From contig JAFQEZ010000012.1 in assembly GCA_017398805.1 (NCBI GenBank), forward strand, positions 1 through 36,718: a DNA stretch of 36,718 nt, given 5' to 3'. This document shows, piece by piece, positions 7,769 through 15,836 of the stretch (within the stretch, counting starts at the first letter, position 1; the number at the start of each line of letters is the position of its first letter). This stretch comes from Bacteroidaceae bacterium. Its GTDB lineage: Bacteria > Bacteroidota > Bacteroidia > Bacteroidales > Bacteroidaceae. The position numbers and the translations under genes were made by a program. The notes under the pieces are model-generated. The model was not told where the DNA came from. It was given only the letters and a program-made list of their open reading frames with translations, and did no database searches.

Positions 7769-7957
7769 CTTGTCATTTTGGGGGCAAAGCCCTCAACAAG
7801 ACGTCTGCGCGAAGCAAAGAATCTATTTATTCGTGAAGTTGTCATTCTGAGCGAAGCGAAGAATCTTATAACCAAGAACAAAGTTCCTTGACTTTATTCC
7901 CTCCTGCTTTAAGGCCTCGGGTGTCGACCGCTGATTCGCTACGCTTCAGGATGACAA
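7769..7957. repeat. GTCATTCTGAGCGAAGCGAAGAATC-type dispersed repeat, two direct copies and one inverted
   Basis: The 608-base gap between the FadL-like gene and the metallo-hydrolase gene holds no credible gene. It contains a decayed copy (about 7769-7834, starting CTTGTCATTTTGGGGG and ending GCAAAGAATCT), a clear copy (7839-7867, TTGTCATTCTGAGCGAAGC then GAAGAATCTT), and an inverted copy (7931-7957, reading TTTGTCATCCTGAAGCGTAG on the minus strand). A relative is at 27609-27643. Such GTCATTC...GAATC units are common non-coding repeats in many bacterial genomes. The remainder (7549-7768) is AT-rich without visible signals. Confidence 0.75.
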
Positions 7958-8030
7958 ATACGCTATATTACAGTACTTATTGTTATATCAGTTCATGTTA
8001 TTAACCTGCTATTAGCAGTTGTTGAACATA

Positions 8031-8079
8031 CTGAATAAATGGCGGATAGTACATACCGCACCATCCGCCATTTATTCAG
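8031..8079 (-). terminator. Perfect 17-bp hairpin behind the metallo-hydrolase operon
   Basis: CTGAATAAATGGCGGAT at 8031-8047 pairs perfectly with 8063-8079 around a 15-base loop. It starts 12 bases after the operon's last stop. There is no strong T run after it on the minus strand, so it may work as an mRNA 3'-end stabiliser or a Rho-assisted terminator rather than a classic intrinsic one. Confidence 0.6.
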
Positions 8080-8090
8080 AAGCTTCTTAG

Positions 8091-8738
8091 TTATTGTATA
8101 TACATATTATACATTTTTTCAAGCCCTATGGTTGTTTCCATTTCGTGCCCCGGATAGACCTTTGTGTCGTCGGGTAGGGTAAGCAGGCGATCTCTTATGC
8201 ACATTAGAAGTTCCCTGTGGTTGCTGTCGGCAAAGTCGGTACGCCCAATGCTGCCACGGAACAAGGCGTCACCGCTGAAAAGCACCTTGTGCTCAGGTAT
8301 GTGATATGCGAGACTGCCAGGAGAGTGCCCGGGAACAGCTATTGCCTTGATTGTCTGGTTGCCGAAAGTGATTTCATCACCGTCATTCAGTACACGGCCT
8401 AAAGGAGGTACTTTCTCATCGTACTGTATACCGAACCTTGCAATGCGTTCACCGATATTCTCTGCCCAAGGCCAGTCGGCATCATTGGCCTCTGCCTTAA
8501 CACCGAAAGTCTCCTCTATGAATGCGTTTCCGAAGATGTGGTCGAAATGGAGGTGGGTGTTCAAATGATGTTTGAGCACGAGTCCGTTGTCTACTATGAA
8601 ATCCTTGATTGCCTCACGTTCCTGAGGGAACCATGCCCCACAATCTATTATTACAGCCTCCTTGCTCTCATCCCAAAGCAGATAGCAGTTGACCTGGATT
8701 GGATTAACTACAAAAACCTTCAGTTCCAGATTCATCAT
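8091..8738 (-). CDS. Metallo-beta-lactamase-fold hydrolase (glyoxalase II-like)
   Basis: A 215-residue cytosolic MBL-fold enzyme. The metal-binding motif THLHFDH is at residues 61-67 (HxHxDH 62-67); downstream are VPGHSPGS (third ligand His), FSGDALFRGSIGRTD (bridging Asp) and YPGHE (last His). That set is the glyoxalase-II-like group that binds two zinc or iron ions and hydrolyses thioesters such as S-lactoylglutathione analogues. Short MBL proteins of this group (about 210 residues, lacking the C-terminal helical domain of true GloB) have varied substrates, so the reaction is not fixed. The ATG overlaps the rsmG stop (ATGA). It is the last gene of a three-gene operon. Confidence 0.93.
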   Translation of the reverse strand: MMNLELKVFVVNPIQVNCYLLWDESKEAVIIDCGAWFPQEREAIKDFIVDNGLVLKHHLNTHLHFDHIFGNAFIEETFGVKAEANDADWPWAENIGERIARFGIQYDEKVPPLGRVLNDGDEITFGNQTIKAIAVPGHSPGSLAYHIPEHKVLFSGDALFRGSIGRTDFADSNHRELLMCIRDRLLTLPDDTKVYPGHEMETTIGLEKMYNMYIQ

Positions 8739-9355
8739 ATTTGAACGTACACAACCTTCTTGTCCTTGAAATACTCCTCATTGAAATAACTGCTCACATC
8801 TATTATCTCGCAACTATTCCTGAACGGGTGCGTTTCTGCACTCATATCACCGCCCTTCAGGCATATTATACCATTGGGGAGCACATTCTCCTGATCTTTG
8901 GAGATATTCTTGCGGCATATTTTCACAAGGTCGGGCAACTGCATCACTGCACGGCTTACAACAAACGAATATTTATCTTTTATATCCTGGGCACGGCTGT
9001 GGCTTGTACGGACATTCTCAAGCCCGATTGCCGCTGCTATCTCCGAGGCTACACGCACCTTCTTGCCTATGCTGTCAACAAGGTGGAACTGCACCTCGGG
9101 AAACATTATAGCAAGCGGAATACCGGGGAATCCTCCGCCACATCCCATATCCATTACAGTTGTTCCCGGCTTCAAGCTTATATACTTTGCAATGGCAAGC
9201 GAGTGGAGCACATGATGTTCGTAGAGATTCTCGATATCCTTTCGGGAAATCACATTGATTTTGCTGTTCCAGTCGTAGTACAAATCGTACAATGCAGCAA
9301 ACTGTTCTTTCTGCCGGCAGGTGAGGTCGGGGAAGTATTTTGTTATTATATCCAT
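8735..9355 (-). CDS. rsmG: 16S rRNA (guanine(527)-N7)-methyltransferase RsmG
   Basis: A 206-residue SAM-dependent methyltransferase that modifies G527 of 16S rRNA, formerly called GidB. The HHVLHSL segment (47-53) and the SAM-binding loop MGCGGGFPGIPLA (70-82) are the family signatures, followed by LVDSIGKKV (motif II) and the VSRAV segment. Length is normal. The start codon overlaps the lipoprotein stop by one base (TAATG) and its own stop overlaps the hydrolase start, so the three genes are tightly coupled. Loss of this gene gives low-level streptomycin resistance in other bacteria; here it appears intact. Confidence 0.96.
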   Translation of the reverse strand: MDIITKYFPDLTCRQKEQFAALYDLYYDWNSKINVISRKDIENLYEHHVLHSLAIAKYISLKPGTTVMDMGCGGGFPGIPLAIMFPEVQFHLVDSIGKKVRVASEIAAAIGLENVRTSHSRAQDIKDKYSFVVSRAVMQLPDLVKICRKNISKDQENVLPNGIICLKGGDMSAETHPFRNSCEIIDVSSYFNEEYFKDKKVVYVQI

Positions 9356-10206
9356 TATTTCAGAATGTTTTTCAGTTTGTCAAGTCCTATTGTCACTACA
9401 CTCTCTCCTGCAGCATAAGGAGCAATATCATAACGGTTGTAATGGAATGTTATACCCTTGTCGTTGATGTGGAAATTGCTTGTTGCATAGAGATCCATAT
9501 CCTCAAAAAAGCCCATTTCACGAACTTCATCGAAACTTGATACACCAAGTTGCTTTACAAAAGCATCGACAAGCAGGCTGCACAACTCTTCGTTGTAGTT
9601 TTCTTTGAAAATGTCATCAAGAGTGACCTCCTTACCGCTCTTGCTGTCAAAAGTGACATAATATGTACTCTCCAATCCATGTGGGCCACCTTCAAATACC
9701 ACCTTGTTTATCTTGCAACAGATCAGGCCTTCGCGGCTCGGGATGAATTCTCCGGATATTTCATAGTTGTAATCGGGCCAGAATGTCGATTCGCCCATAT
9801 TCTTCACGTTTACATAGTCGGGATAAAGAGAATTGAAATCGTTCTTGCGGGCATCGACATACATATCGATTGCAGTTTCGGGATTCTCCTCATTGTTGTC
9901 CAATGCAGCATATGCAATCTCTCTGTTTATCTTCTTTGCGCGTTCATCATCTCCATTAGCGAAAGGCAATGAGATTTTGATATTCATCATAGGAGAATTC
10001 GCGTCGTGACTGTCTAAGGCGAACTTGTCATTAAACTCTTTGACAGCTACACCGTCGGCTTTATTCTTTGAAACCTTATCACCCTCACGGCTTTTCTCTT
10101 TGGCAGGCTGTTTTGATTGGGAGTCTTTACTGCCGGTAGCACCCGGTTCGCATGAAACCAAAGTTATAATAAACAAAAATGCCAAAAACGGAAAATACTT
10201 TTTCAT
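9355..10206 (-). CDS. DUF3298 / RsiV-like lipoprotein
   Basis: A 283-residue lipoprotein. Residues 1-18 form a lipoprotein signal peptide with lipobox LVSC (Cys19 is the lipidation site). Residues about 20-60 are a charged, low-complexity linker. The remainder has the DUF4163/DUF3298 layout seen in the extracellular part of RsiV-type anti-sigma factors and in many Bacteroidales lipoproteins: GGPHGLESTYYVTFDSKSGKEVTLDDIF, then a C-terminal PYAAGESVVTIGLDKL. RsiV binds lysozyme, but there is no cytoplasmic anti-sigma domain here, so a sigma-regulating role is not implied; a periplasmic or surface binding role is only possible. It is the first gene of an operon with rsmG and the hydrolase. Confidence 0.88.
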   Translation of the reverse strand: MKKYFPFLAFLFIITLVSCEPGATGSKDSQSKQPAKEKSREGDKVSKNKADGVAVKEFNDKFALDSHDANSPMMNIKISLPFANGDDERAKKINREIAYAALDNNEENPETAIDMYVDARKNDFNSLYPDYVNVKNMGESTFWPDYNYEISGEFIPSREGLICCKINKVVFEGGPHGLESTYYVTFDSKSGKEVTLDDIFKENYNEELCSLLVDAFVKQLGVSSFDEVREMGFFEDMDLYATSNFHINDKGITFHYNRYDIAPYAAGESVVTIGLDKLKNILK

Positions 10207-10237
10207 ATCTCTATTGTTTTAATATTCGACCAAGTAT

Positions 10238-10269
10238 CAAAGGTAATGCTTTTGGTACGAAACAACAAG
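10238..10269 (-). promoter_or_regulatory. Promoter of the lipoprotein-rsmG-hydrolase operon
   Basis: On the minus strand CTTG (10266-10269), a 20-base spacer and TACCTTTG (10238-10245), about 32 bases ahead of ATG 10206. It is divergent from the YtxH-like gene. Confidence 0.7.
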
Positions 10270-10330
10270 AAAGAGATATTCTTTTTTTCTATTGTCGGTC
10301 AACTATTGTCTAACCAAAAAGTTTAAGTGT

Positions 10331-10531
10331 ATGAGAATCTGTAATCTTATTGCCTTTGCAGGTGGGGCTGTTATTGGAGGAGCAGTGGTGTGGATGTTCG
10401 CATCGGAGAAAGGTAAGGAGTTCCGCAGGGAGCTCAAGGAGAAAATGGATGAATCGAAGGAGCAGATTGCCCGGAGATTCAATGAATGCGCCAACGGTTG
10501 CAGTGTGCAGACAAAAGAAGATGCCGAATAG
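10331..10531 (+). CDS. YtxH-like small membrane-anchored protein
   Basis: A 66-residue protein: a short N terminus, one hydrophobic glycine-rich helix (residues about 5-22, LIAFAGGAVIGGAVVWMFA) and a charged amphipathic tail beginning SEKGKEFRRELKEKMDESKEQIARR. The 'GxxxGxxxxxxFAsekGkelR' pattern is that of YtxH-domain proteins. I chose ATG 10331 over an upstream TTG because the hydrophobic segment then starts near the N terminus. It heads a trio with the holin-like gene (5-base gap) and a tiny basic protein. The set resembles the E. coli yqjD-yqjE-yqjK locus, where the first two are a ribosome-associated tail-anchored protein and a holin-3_6-type membrane protein. Confidence 0.85.
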   Translation: MRICNLIAFAGGAVIGGAVVWMFASEKGKEFRRELKEKMDESKEQIARRFNECANGCSVQTKEDAE

Positions 10532-10536
10532 TTGCA

Positions 10537-10890
10537 ATGGAGTTGAAAGAGGATTTTGAAAGCCTTGCCAAGGATGTACAGGAGTACCTGAAAAGAAGTC
10601 TCGACAACACTAAATTGACTTTAGTTGAAGAACTCTCATTGATGATAGGCAATGCGCTTGCCACAATGATTGTGACAATGATGCTTTTTGTAGCACTCCT
10701 GTTCATCCTTGCAGCAATGGTCGCGTTGCTTTCCGAAGTGGTGGGATTTGTACTTGCCATGTTAATTGCCGGTGCTGTTGTCGTGATACTTGCATTATTG
10801 GTATATCTGTTGCGTTCAAGATTGTTTATCGACGGCATTGTCGGGCATCTTTGCAGGATATTCATCATCAAAAAGAGAGAACATGAATGA
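10537..10890 (+). CDS. Phage-holin-3_6-family (YqjE-like) membrane protein
   Basis: A 117-residue protein with an acidic amphipathic N terminus (MELKEDFESLAKDVQEYLKRSLDNTKLTLVEELS) and two long hydrophobic helices (about 36-62 and 66-92), then a basic tail ending RIFIIKKREHE. This is the layout of the 'putative Actinobacteriophage holin III' / YqjE family, which despite its name is a chromosomal stress-related membrane protein family. The ATG at 10537 is preferred over an upstream in-frame codon within the YtxH-like gene. Its stop overlaps the next gene's start by eight bases. There is no phage context. Confidence 0.85.
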   Translation: MELKEDFESLAKDVQEYLKRSLDNTKLTLVEELSLMIGNALATMIVTMMLFVALLFILAAMVALLSEVVGFVLAMLIAGAVVVILALLVYLLRSRLFIDGIVGHLCRIFIIKKREHE

Positions 10891-11059
10891 TGATAAGAAA
10901 AAGTATGTCAAGACATTGAAAGAGTTGCGCATGATACGTTGCAGTAATCTTGAGATGTTGCACAGTTCCCGTGCAAGAATCGGGAAAGGATGCAGTAACC
11001 TGTTTGTAAAAATCGGCAGATGTTGTATCGGTAATGTGATAAAAAACATTTGCAAGTAA
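10883..11059 (+). CDS. Tiny basic protein, third gene of the YtxH/holin-like trio
   Basis: A 58-residue, strongly basic, Cys-containing protein (MNDDKKKYVKTLKELRMIRCSNLEML...NVIKNICK). It has no signal peptide or membrane span. The start overlaps the previous gene by eight bases, which supports real translation. I do not recognise a family; by position it is the counterpart of yqjK, but similarity cannot be judged at this length. Confidence 0.6.
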   Translation: MNDDKKKYVKTLKELRMIRCSNLEMLHSSRARIGKGCSNLFVKIGRCCIGNVIKNICK

Positions 11060-11111
11060 AGGAGATAAATTCAATCAGTCTCTTGATTCCTGAAAAATAT
11101 ATGCAATGAAA

Positions 11112-11143
11112 TTTTGATAGACAGATGTGGCTCTTTATCTTTG
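11112..11143 (+). promoter_or_regulatory. Promoter of rmuC
   Basis: TTTTG (11112-11116), a 19-base spacer and TATCTTTG (11136-11143). It lies inside a longer in-frame reading and so fixes the rmuC start at ATG 11166. Confidence 0.75.
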
Positions 11144-11165
11144 TGTAAAGATAAAAGATACACAG

Positions 11166-12494
11166 ATGACTACAATCCTTACAATCATCATCCTTTTGTT
11201 GTTTGCCACACTTGCAGTGCTTTCACTATTCAGTATGCGCCTTTACGGAAAGCATGCAGCAGCCGAAAAGGAGAGGGAACTTATTGAAGCAAAGTGTGCC
11301 GAACTTGACAAGAGTGTAAAGAGAAGCGAAGAGACCATCATCGCACTTCAAGTGACACGTGAAGAACAGCTGGCACGCATAGCTGTGCTTGAGGGCGAAA
11401 AGAGCGTGCTTGCCGAAAGGATCGACACACAGAAAGAGCAGTTCAAGGAGACTCTTGAACAGATGCGCCATGAGTTCAAAACAATGGCAACCGAAGCTTT
11501 AGAGAAGAATACAGAACTGTTCAACCGCCATTCACAGGAGAGGTTGGAAAGCCTTCTCAAACCGTTCGACAATGACCTCAAGCAGTTCCGTGAAAAGGTA
11601 GACAGTTATTATAGCGAGGAGAGCAAAGAGCGTTTCTCGCTCAAGGAGAACATAAAGAGCCTTGTCGACGCAAACAGGCGCATAAGTGAAGATGCCGTGA
11701 ATCTTACACGTGCCATTTCGGGAACAAGCAACAACAAGTTCCAAGGAGAGTGGGGCGAGACTGTCCTTGAACAGATACTTGAAAACTCCGGCCTTGTCGA
11801 GGGCGAACAGTGGGAGACCCAGCCTACACTTCGCGACGGGCAGGGACATGTGATAAGGAACGACGAGAGCGAGCGTGCAATGAAGCCCGATATCATCGTG
11901 CACTTCCCGGGCAAACGCGACATAATAATCGACTCCAAGGTCTCACTCAAGGCATACATGGAGTACCTTGCAGCCGAAGATGACACATTGAGAGCGCTTC
12001 ACCTGAAGGAGCATGTGGCGAGCGTGCGCAGACATATCGACTCTCTGGCAGGAAAACGTTATGACAAATACAACATCCATTCACTGGATTATGTGATGCT
12101 GTTCATTCCTAATGAACCTTCGTATTTCGTGGCAATGGATGCCGACAACGGGCTATGGAACTATGCCTACAAGAAAGGCATTGTGTTGATTTCCCCTTCG
12201 AATCTGATATCGACACTGTTTGTGGTAAACTCATTATGGACAAGAGAACGCCAGCAACGTGACGTGCAGCGCATTGTTGACACGGCAAATGCCATATATG
12301 ACAAGTTCGTAGGCTTCACCGACAACTTTGGCAAGATTGAGACTGCGCTCGACAAGGCACAGGAGGCATACCGGGAGGCATTCAAGCAACTGACAAGCGG
12401 AAAGGGCAACATTACAAAACGTCTTGTCGAACTAAAGGAACAGGGCCTGTTGACCACTACAAAAAGTATCCCGCAAGGGTTTATAGAAGAATAA
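11166..12494 (+). CDS. rmuC: DNA recombination protein RmuC
   Basis: A 442-residue protein. Residues about 4-24 form an N-terminal membrane helix, followed by a long coiled coil (about 30-170), then the RmuC nuclease-like domain (about 175-400). The latter shows FQGEWGETVLEQILENSGLVEGEQWETQ, PDIIVHFPGKRDIIIDSKVSLKAYMEYL and YVMLFIPNEPSYFVAM, matching the PD-(D/E)XK-like core of the family. RmuC limits inversions at short inverted repeats in E. coli, and a nuclease role is inferred. The start at 11166 was chosen because a strong promoter lies just upstream, within the longer frame that begins at 11127. Length fits the family. Confidence 0.95.
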   Translation: MTTILTIIILLLFATLAVLSLFSMRLYGKHAAAEKERELIEAKCAELDKSVKRSEETIIALQVTREEQLARIAVLEGEKSVLAERIDTQKEQFKETLEQMRHEFKTMATEALEKNTELFNRHSQERLESLLKPFDNDLKQFREKVDSYYSEESKERFSLKENIKSLVDANRRISEDAVNLTRAISGTSNNKFQGEWGETVLEQILENSGLVEGEQWETQPTLRDGQGHVIRNDESERAMKPDIIVHFPGKRDIIIDSKVSLKAYMEYLAAEDDTLRALHLKEHVASVRRHIDSLAGKRYDKYNIHSLDYVMLFIPNEPSYFVAMDADNGLWNYAYKKGIVLISPSNLISTLFVVNSLWTRERQQRDVQRIVDTANAIYDKFVGFTDNFGKIETALDKAQEAYREAFKQLTSGKGNITKRLVELKEQGLLTTTKSIPQGFIEE

Positions 12495-12534
12495 AGAGAC
12501 AATAAACTGTAATATTTACTTAAATCAATTATTT

Positions 12535-12849
12535 ATGGAAAGCGAAAGAGGAAATTGCCAAACATGTTCTGTGTACAGGAATATACTTTTGACCATAGCT
12601 GTATTGGCAGTAATAGGAGATGCCACATGGTTTTGTTGGTCTGTGAAGAGATATATTGATGCTAAGGAGCTTGAAGTTAAGTGCGAAAAGTATGAAATTC
12701 CAGAAAATAATCCTGATATTTTAATAGATAAGGAAAATTTGAATAGATACTTTTGGAACGAAATAACAGGAAGTTGGGAATTGGACACTTATGAAAACCA
12801 GAAACGTGCAAAATCTTTGAGAGGTTCTAAAAATGGAAATTTTGATTAA
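12535..12849 (+). CDS. Hypothetical small single-pass membrane protein
   Basis: A 104-residue protein with one hydrophobic helix (about 16-36, ILLTIAVLAVIGDATWFCW), a short Cys-containing cytoplasmic head and a polar C-terminal part (YFWNEITGSWELDTYENQKRAK). No family is recognised. It begins 40 bases after rmuC with no visible promoter of its own, so it may be co-transcribed. Its base composition is slightly more AT-rich than its neighbours, and it abuts a palindromic repeat cluster at its 3' end, so it could be lineage-specific. Confidence 0.6.
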   Translation: MESERGNCQTCSVYRNILLTIAVLAVIGDATWFCWSVKRYIDAKELEVKCEKYEIPENNPDILIDKENLNRYFWNEITGSWELDTYENQKRAKSLRGSKNGNFD

Positions 12850-13002
12850 TACCCCTCCGCCTGCGGCACCTGGATTGCTCCCCTGTTGATACCCCTCAGT
12901 CACTACGTGACAGCTCCCCTAAAACAGGGGAGCAATTGGCTGTCCGTAAGGACTGAGGGGTACAGGTGAGGAGTTGGCTGTCACGGAGTGACTGAGGGGT
13001 AA
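12849..13002. repeat. CCCCTCAGTC palindromic repeat cluster
   Basis: Two or three imperfect copies of a palindromic unit fill the gap between the small membrane protein and the BamA-like gene. The clearest unit, about 12889-12962, has outer arms TACCCCTCAGTC / GACTGAGGGGTA and an inner stem CTCCCCT / AGGGGAG around AAAAC. A further arm, GACTGAGGGGTA, is at about 12990-13001, and a decayed piece is at 12849-12889. This motif is a known type of dispersed non-coding repeat in gut bacteria. It codes for nothing and could act as a bidirectional terminator. Positions 13003-13076 show no further signal. Confidence 0.8.
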
Positions 13003-13076
13003 AGAGGAGGAGTCGGCAATGACAAATACCTAAAGGATAATCAAAGGAGTTGTCATGCAAATATAGAACAAGAATA

Positions 13077-14507
13077 TCAGAACAGATATCCGGTATTGAC
13101 ATAGAAAGCACCGTTGCCGTCCTGTTTCTTTATGGCCTTGTCACTGCTAAACTTGCTTATCGGCAAGCCATACTCGAATGCTACAATGAAGTTCTGGTTC
13201 ATGATGAAACGCAGGCCGGCACCCACTGTTATGTGAGGACGGTCGGATGATAGTCCCGACAGTGCCATATACTCATCATATCCGGCACGCTCCTCTGGTT
13301 TGCCACGGAATGACATGTCGTAGTTCTTTGTCACCATACTGCCGTCGCTGAAGAGGTTAAGGCCGAATGCGATATTCTGTTTCCACAAACTGAATTTGAC
13401 GAAACGCCAACGAAGTTCAAGGTTGTACGTTGCCATGTCAAGACCTTGGACACGGTTACGCATTATACCTCGCACTGTGCGGTAACCTCCCATACCGTCA
13501 CGGTCATATGATGGACCCATCACTGATATGAATGGCAACATGTAATACGGTGCACTGTTACCGAAAGTACCTTCGTAGTTGAGACGGTATGCCAATGTCA
13601 GCACATCGTTCTTTATAATCGGAAGATAGTGACGGAACGTTGCAGAATAGCGGTAGTAGGGGTGTGTGGTACCAAACCAGTCGGGCGCAAGTGTAACGTG
13701 CGCTTCGGCCCAGATACCTTTTGATGGTGCACCCTCCTTGTCGCGTGTATCCAACATGAGACCCAGACGCAAGGCACTGCTGAAACCGCCCCATGCTTCA
13801 TCTTCGGGAATGATTCCCCATTTACGGTAAAGATCAAAGATTGTAGGCTCAGTCTCGGGATATTTCTTATATTCATCCTTGCCCTTATTGATTTTGTCAA
13901 GATCCAGTGCCTGACGATCCTTATATCCGGCATCGACATGGTTCAGGTGATATCCTGCCTCCCAAAACAGTTTATTGTTCCAGATGTTGCCTGTAAAATC
14001 GGTCTTGAAATTGAAGTTCAGGCGATTGAAACGGTACTTTGGAGTGTAAATGAAATTGTTTTTATTGTCATCGTCATTACCGAGTTTTATCTTCTCGTGG
14101 TCATAGTATGACATATATCCGTTGAAACCATAGAAATCCATTGCCTGGTCATTGGCAAGGGTTGCGGTAGTTGACCAGCGTACCCCGGGTATCAGAAACT
14201 TGTTGTCGTATGAAATGACGAACAACTGCGATCCTTTGGTGAAGAATGATGCTTCAAGATAGAGGCTCTGGCGTGTGTTGGGGTAGTTGCTTCCGTCGCC
14301 GAAATCAAAAATATTGAGCAGGGCACCGAGCTGAAAACCTTTGTCTGCATCGAAAGCGACAACCGGAAGTGGACCGAAATTGAATCCTTTCTTTACAATC
14401 TCTTTCTTGCTGTTGTCGGTATTTTCAATGTCGGTACTTGCCGTTTCCTGTGCATCAATGCCTGTGAATGCCAAAGCGCATATTATTGCAATAATGTGTT
14501 TTTTCAT
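13077..14507 (-). CDS. BamA/TamA-like outer-membrane beta-barrel protein
   Basis: A 476-residue barrel precursor with a signal peptide (residues 1-19, MKKHIIAIICALAFTGIDA) and a short Ser/Thr-rich linker. From about residue 45 there are many alternating beta-strands, including FNFGPLPVVAFDADKGFQLGALLNIF, EFGLPISKF and a C-terminal NTGYLF ending in Phe. The D-x-G-x-x-x-G-A strand and the VRGI..R-VQG region (near 320, GYRTVRGIMRNRVQG) are the Omp85 'surface antigen' signatures, the latter being the lid-lock VRGF/Y loop. There is no POTRA domain, so it is a barrel-only member. It is the last gene of an operon with an acyltransferase and a BASS transporter. A role in lipid or protein insertion is inferred. 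Confidence 0.88.
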   Translation of the reverse strand: MKKHIIAIICALAFTGIDAQETASTDIENTDNSKKEIVKKGFNFGPLPVVAFDADKGFQLGALLNIFDFGDGSNYPNTRQSLYLEASFFTKGSQLFVISYDNKFLIPGVRWSTTATLANDQAMDFYGFNGYMSYYDHEKIKLGNDDDNKNNFIYTPKYRFNRLNFNFKTDFTGNIWNNKLFWEAGYHLNHVDAGYKDRQALDLDKINKGKDEYKKYPETEPTIFDLYRKWGIIPEDEAWGGFSSALRLGLMLDTRDKEGAPSKGIWAEAHVTLAPDWFGTTHPYYRYSATFRHYLPIIKNDVLTLAYRLNYEGTFGNSAPYYMLPFISVMGPSYDRDGMGGYRTVRGIMRNRVQGLDMATYNLELRWRFVKFSLWKQNIAFGLNLFSDGSMVTKNYDMSFRGKPEERAGYDEYMALSGLSSDRPHITVGAGLRFIMNQNFIVAFEYGLPISKFSSDKAIKKQDGNGAFYVNTGYLF

Positions 14508-14525
14508 ATGGGAAGAGTCTTTGTT

Positions 14526-15833
14526 TTACTTGAAAAACAGATTTTTTATCTCATCGTATTTTGCAAGAAGAGAGTTGCAACGCAACAGTTTGAAATCGGA
14601 TATAATCAAACGTGTTGCCCTGTAAGTATCATGTGCAACAGCCGGTGCAGGGATTGTCACAAGTATTGCAAGAATGGCCCATAATGGTGGCATGCATACA
14701 AAAGCAATAATCGTGTATATTATCATCAGTAAGGGCCACAGGACGAGCAGGAGTACATAACGTACAGAGTTGTGGAATGCAAGATCCTTGAACTTGCTTG
14801 TCAAGAAAGAGGCGGCAGCCGTAACCGGCAGCGTCAAAAGCATTGTGGCAAAAGTGTAGGGGAGTGTTAAAAGCAGCAACAAGGTCTTCAACAACAATGA
14901 GAGGTTTGTTGGAGGCGCTGCTATTGATTTGAGACTTATTCCTCTCTTATTGCGCATCTCCGACGCTTCATCGGCAACCACAATGAGTCTCTTTGCAACT
15001 TCAGGCTTTTTCTCATTGAGTTCCTCAAAACGTTCTGCAGCCTCCTTGTTTGCCGCTACAAGCGGGGCGAAGCCTGCAGGAGTATGCTTTTTCAAGAGTT
15101 CTCCCGATACGGCTGCGCATATCTCGTTCTTGGCATTGTACTCATTGTCGTTTGGAATAAATAGGATGTTCTCTTTCATACGCTCGTCAAGCGATGATCT
15201 CATCAGGTTCATAAGTTCCTGTGGTGTCTTCTCTCTGTTCCCGGCAATGAACTCGCCTACATTTATGGGGTTGCCGACCTGTACAGTTGCGGTGGAACGG
15301 AAACGGTAGAAATTACCGTATCTGATTCCTATCGGTACAATATAAAGCGGTGTGTCGCCAAGGAGTTCCTTTGCCTGCAGGGCAATACGGAATATGCCTT
15401 TTGATAGCGGCAACATCGAATATTTTGTCTGGTGTGTGCCTTCGGGGAATATGCACAAGGGGACTTTGTCCTTCAATACATCTGCAGCAATCTCAATGGT
15501 CCTGTTATTCTTCTTTACCTCCTCGACGCCATCGCGCATGCGCATGATTGGCATCATTTTGAAGAGCCTGAACAATTTTGCCAGTTTGGGATTCTTGAAT
15601 ATGTCGGCACGTGCAACGAACACTTTGGGGTTGCGGTCCATGGCAACCATTACCATGGCATCCATCAGTGCGCCTGTATGGTTGGGTGCAAAAATTACAG
15701 CGCCATCTTTTGGAATACGTTCCAGACCGTAATAGGTGAGCCTGCGGAACGATACCTTTGTGGCAATATCGACACAGAAGTGCAGAGCCTCATACCGCCA
15801 ATCGCGGTCCTGTAGTTTCTTTGTTTTGCCCAT
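14526..15833 (-). CDS. PlsC-type 1-acyl-glycerol-3-phosphate acyltransferase family protein
   Basis: A 435-residue protein with an N-terminal acyltransferase domain (about 30-240). The catalytic motif is NHTGALMD (51-58), with His52 and Asp58; the spacing is HX5D rather than the usual HX4D, as in several Bacteroidota members. FPEGTHQTK is the substrate-binding EGT motif. Two or three hydrophobic helices are near 305-395 (LSLLLKTLLLLLTLPYTFATMLL and others), so the enzyme is anchored to the inner membrane. It transfers an acyl chain to a lysophospholipid or similar acceptor; whether it is the main PlsC is unclear because of its length and C-terminal membrane region. The start is three bases after the transporter stop, and it is followed by the BamA-like gene after 18 bases. 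Confidence 0.9.
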   Translation of the reverse strand: MGKTKKLQDRDWRYEALHFCVDIATKVSFRRLTYYGLERIPKDGAVIFAPNHTGALMDAMVMVAMDRNPKVFVARADIFKNPKLAKLFRLFKMMPIMRMRDGVEEVKKNNRTIEIAADVLKDKVPLCIFPEGTHQTKYSMLPLSKGIFRIALQAKELLGDTPLYIVPIGIRYGNFYRFRSTATVQVGNPINVGEFIAGNREKTPQELMNLMRSSLDERMKENILFIPNDNEYNAKNEICAAVSGELLKKHTPAGFAPLVAANKEAAERFEELNEKKPEVAKRLIVVADEASEMRNKRGISLKSIAAPPTNLSLLLKTLLLLLTLPYTFATMLLTLPVTAAASFLTSKFKDLAFHNSVRYVLLLVLWPLLMIIYTIIAFVCMPPLWAILAILVTIPAPAVAHDTYRATRLIISDFKLLRCNSLLAKYDEIKNLFFK

Positions 15834-15836
15834 AAA

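Noticed and set aside
10537..10890. Phage holin suggesting a prophage
   Set aside because: No other phage genes are nearby, and the family is mostly chromosomal YqjE-like proteins.
12849..13002. Repeat cluster resembling a CRISPR array
   Set aside because: Copies are imperfect palindromes with inverted order and no regular spacers; no cas genes are present.
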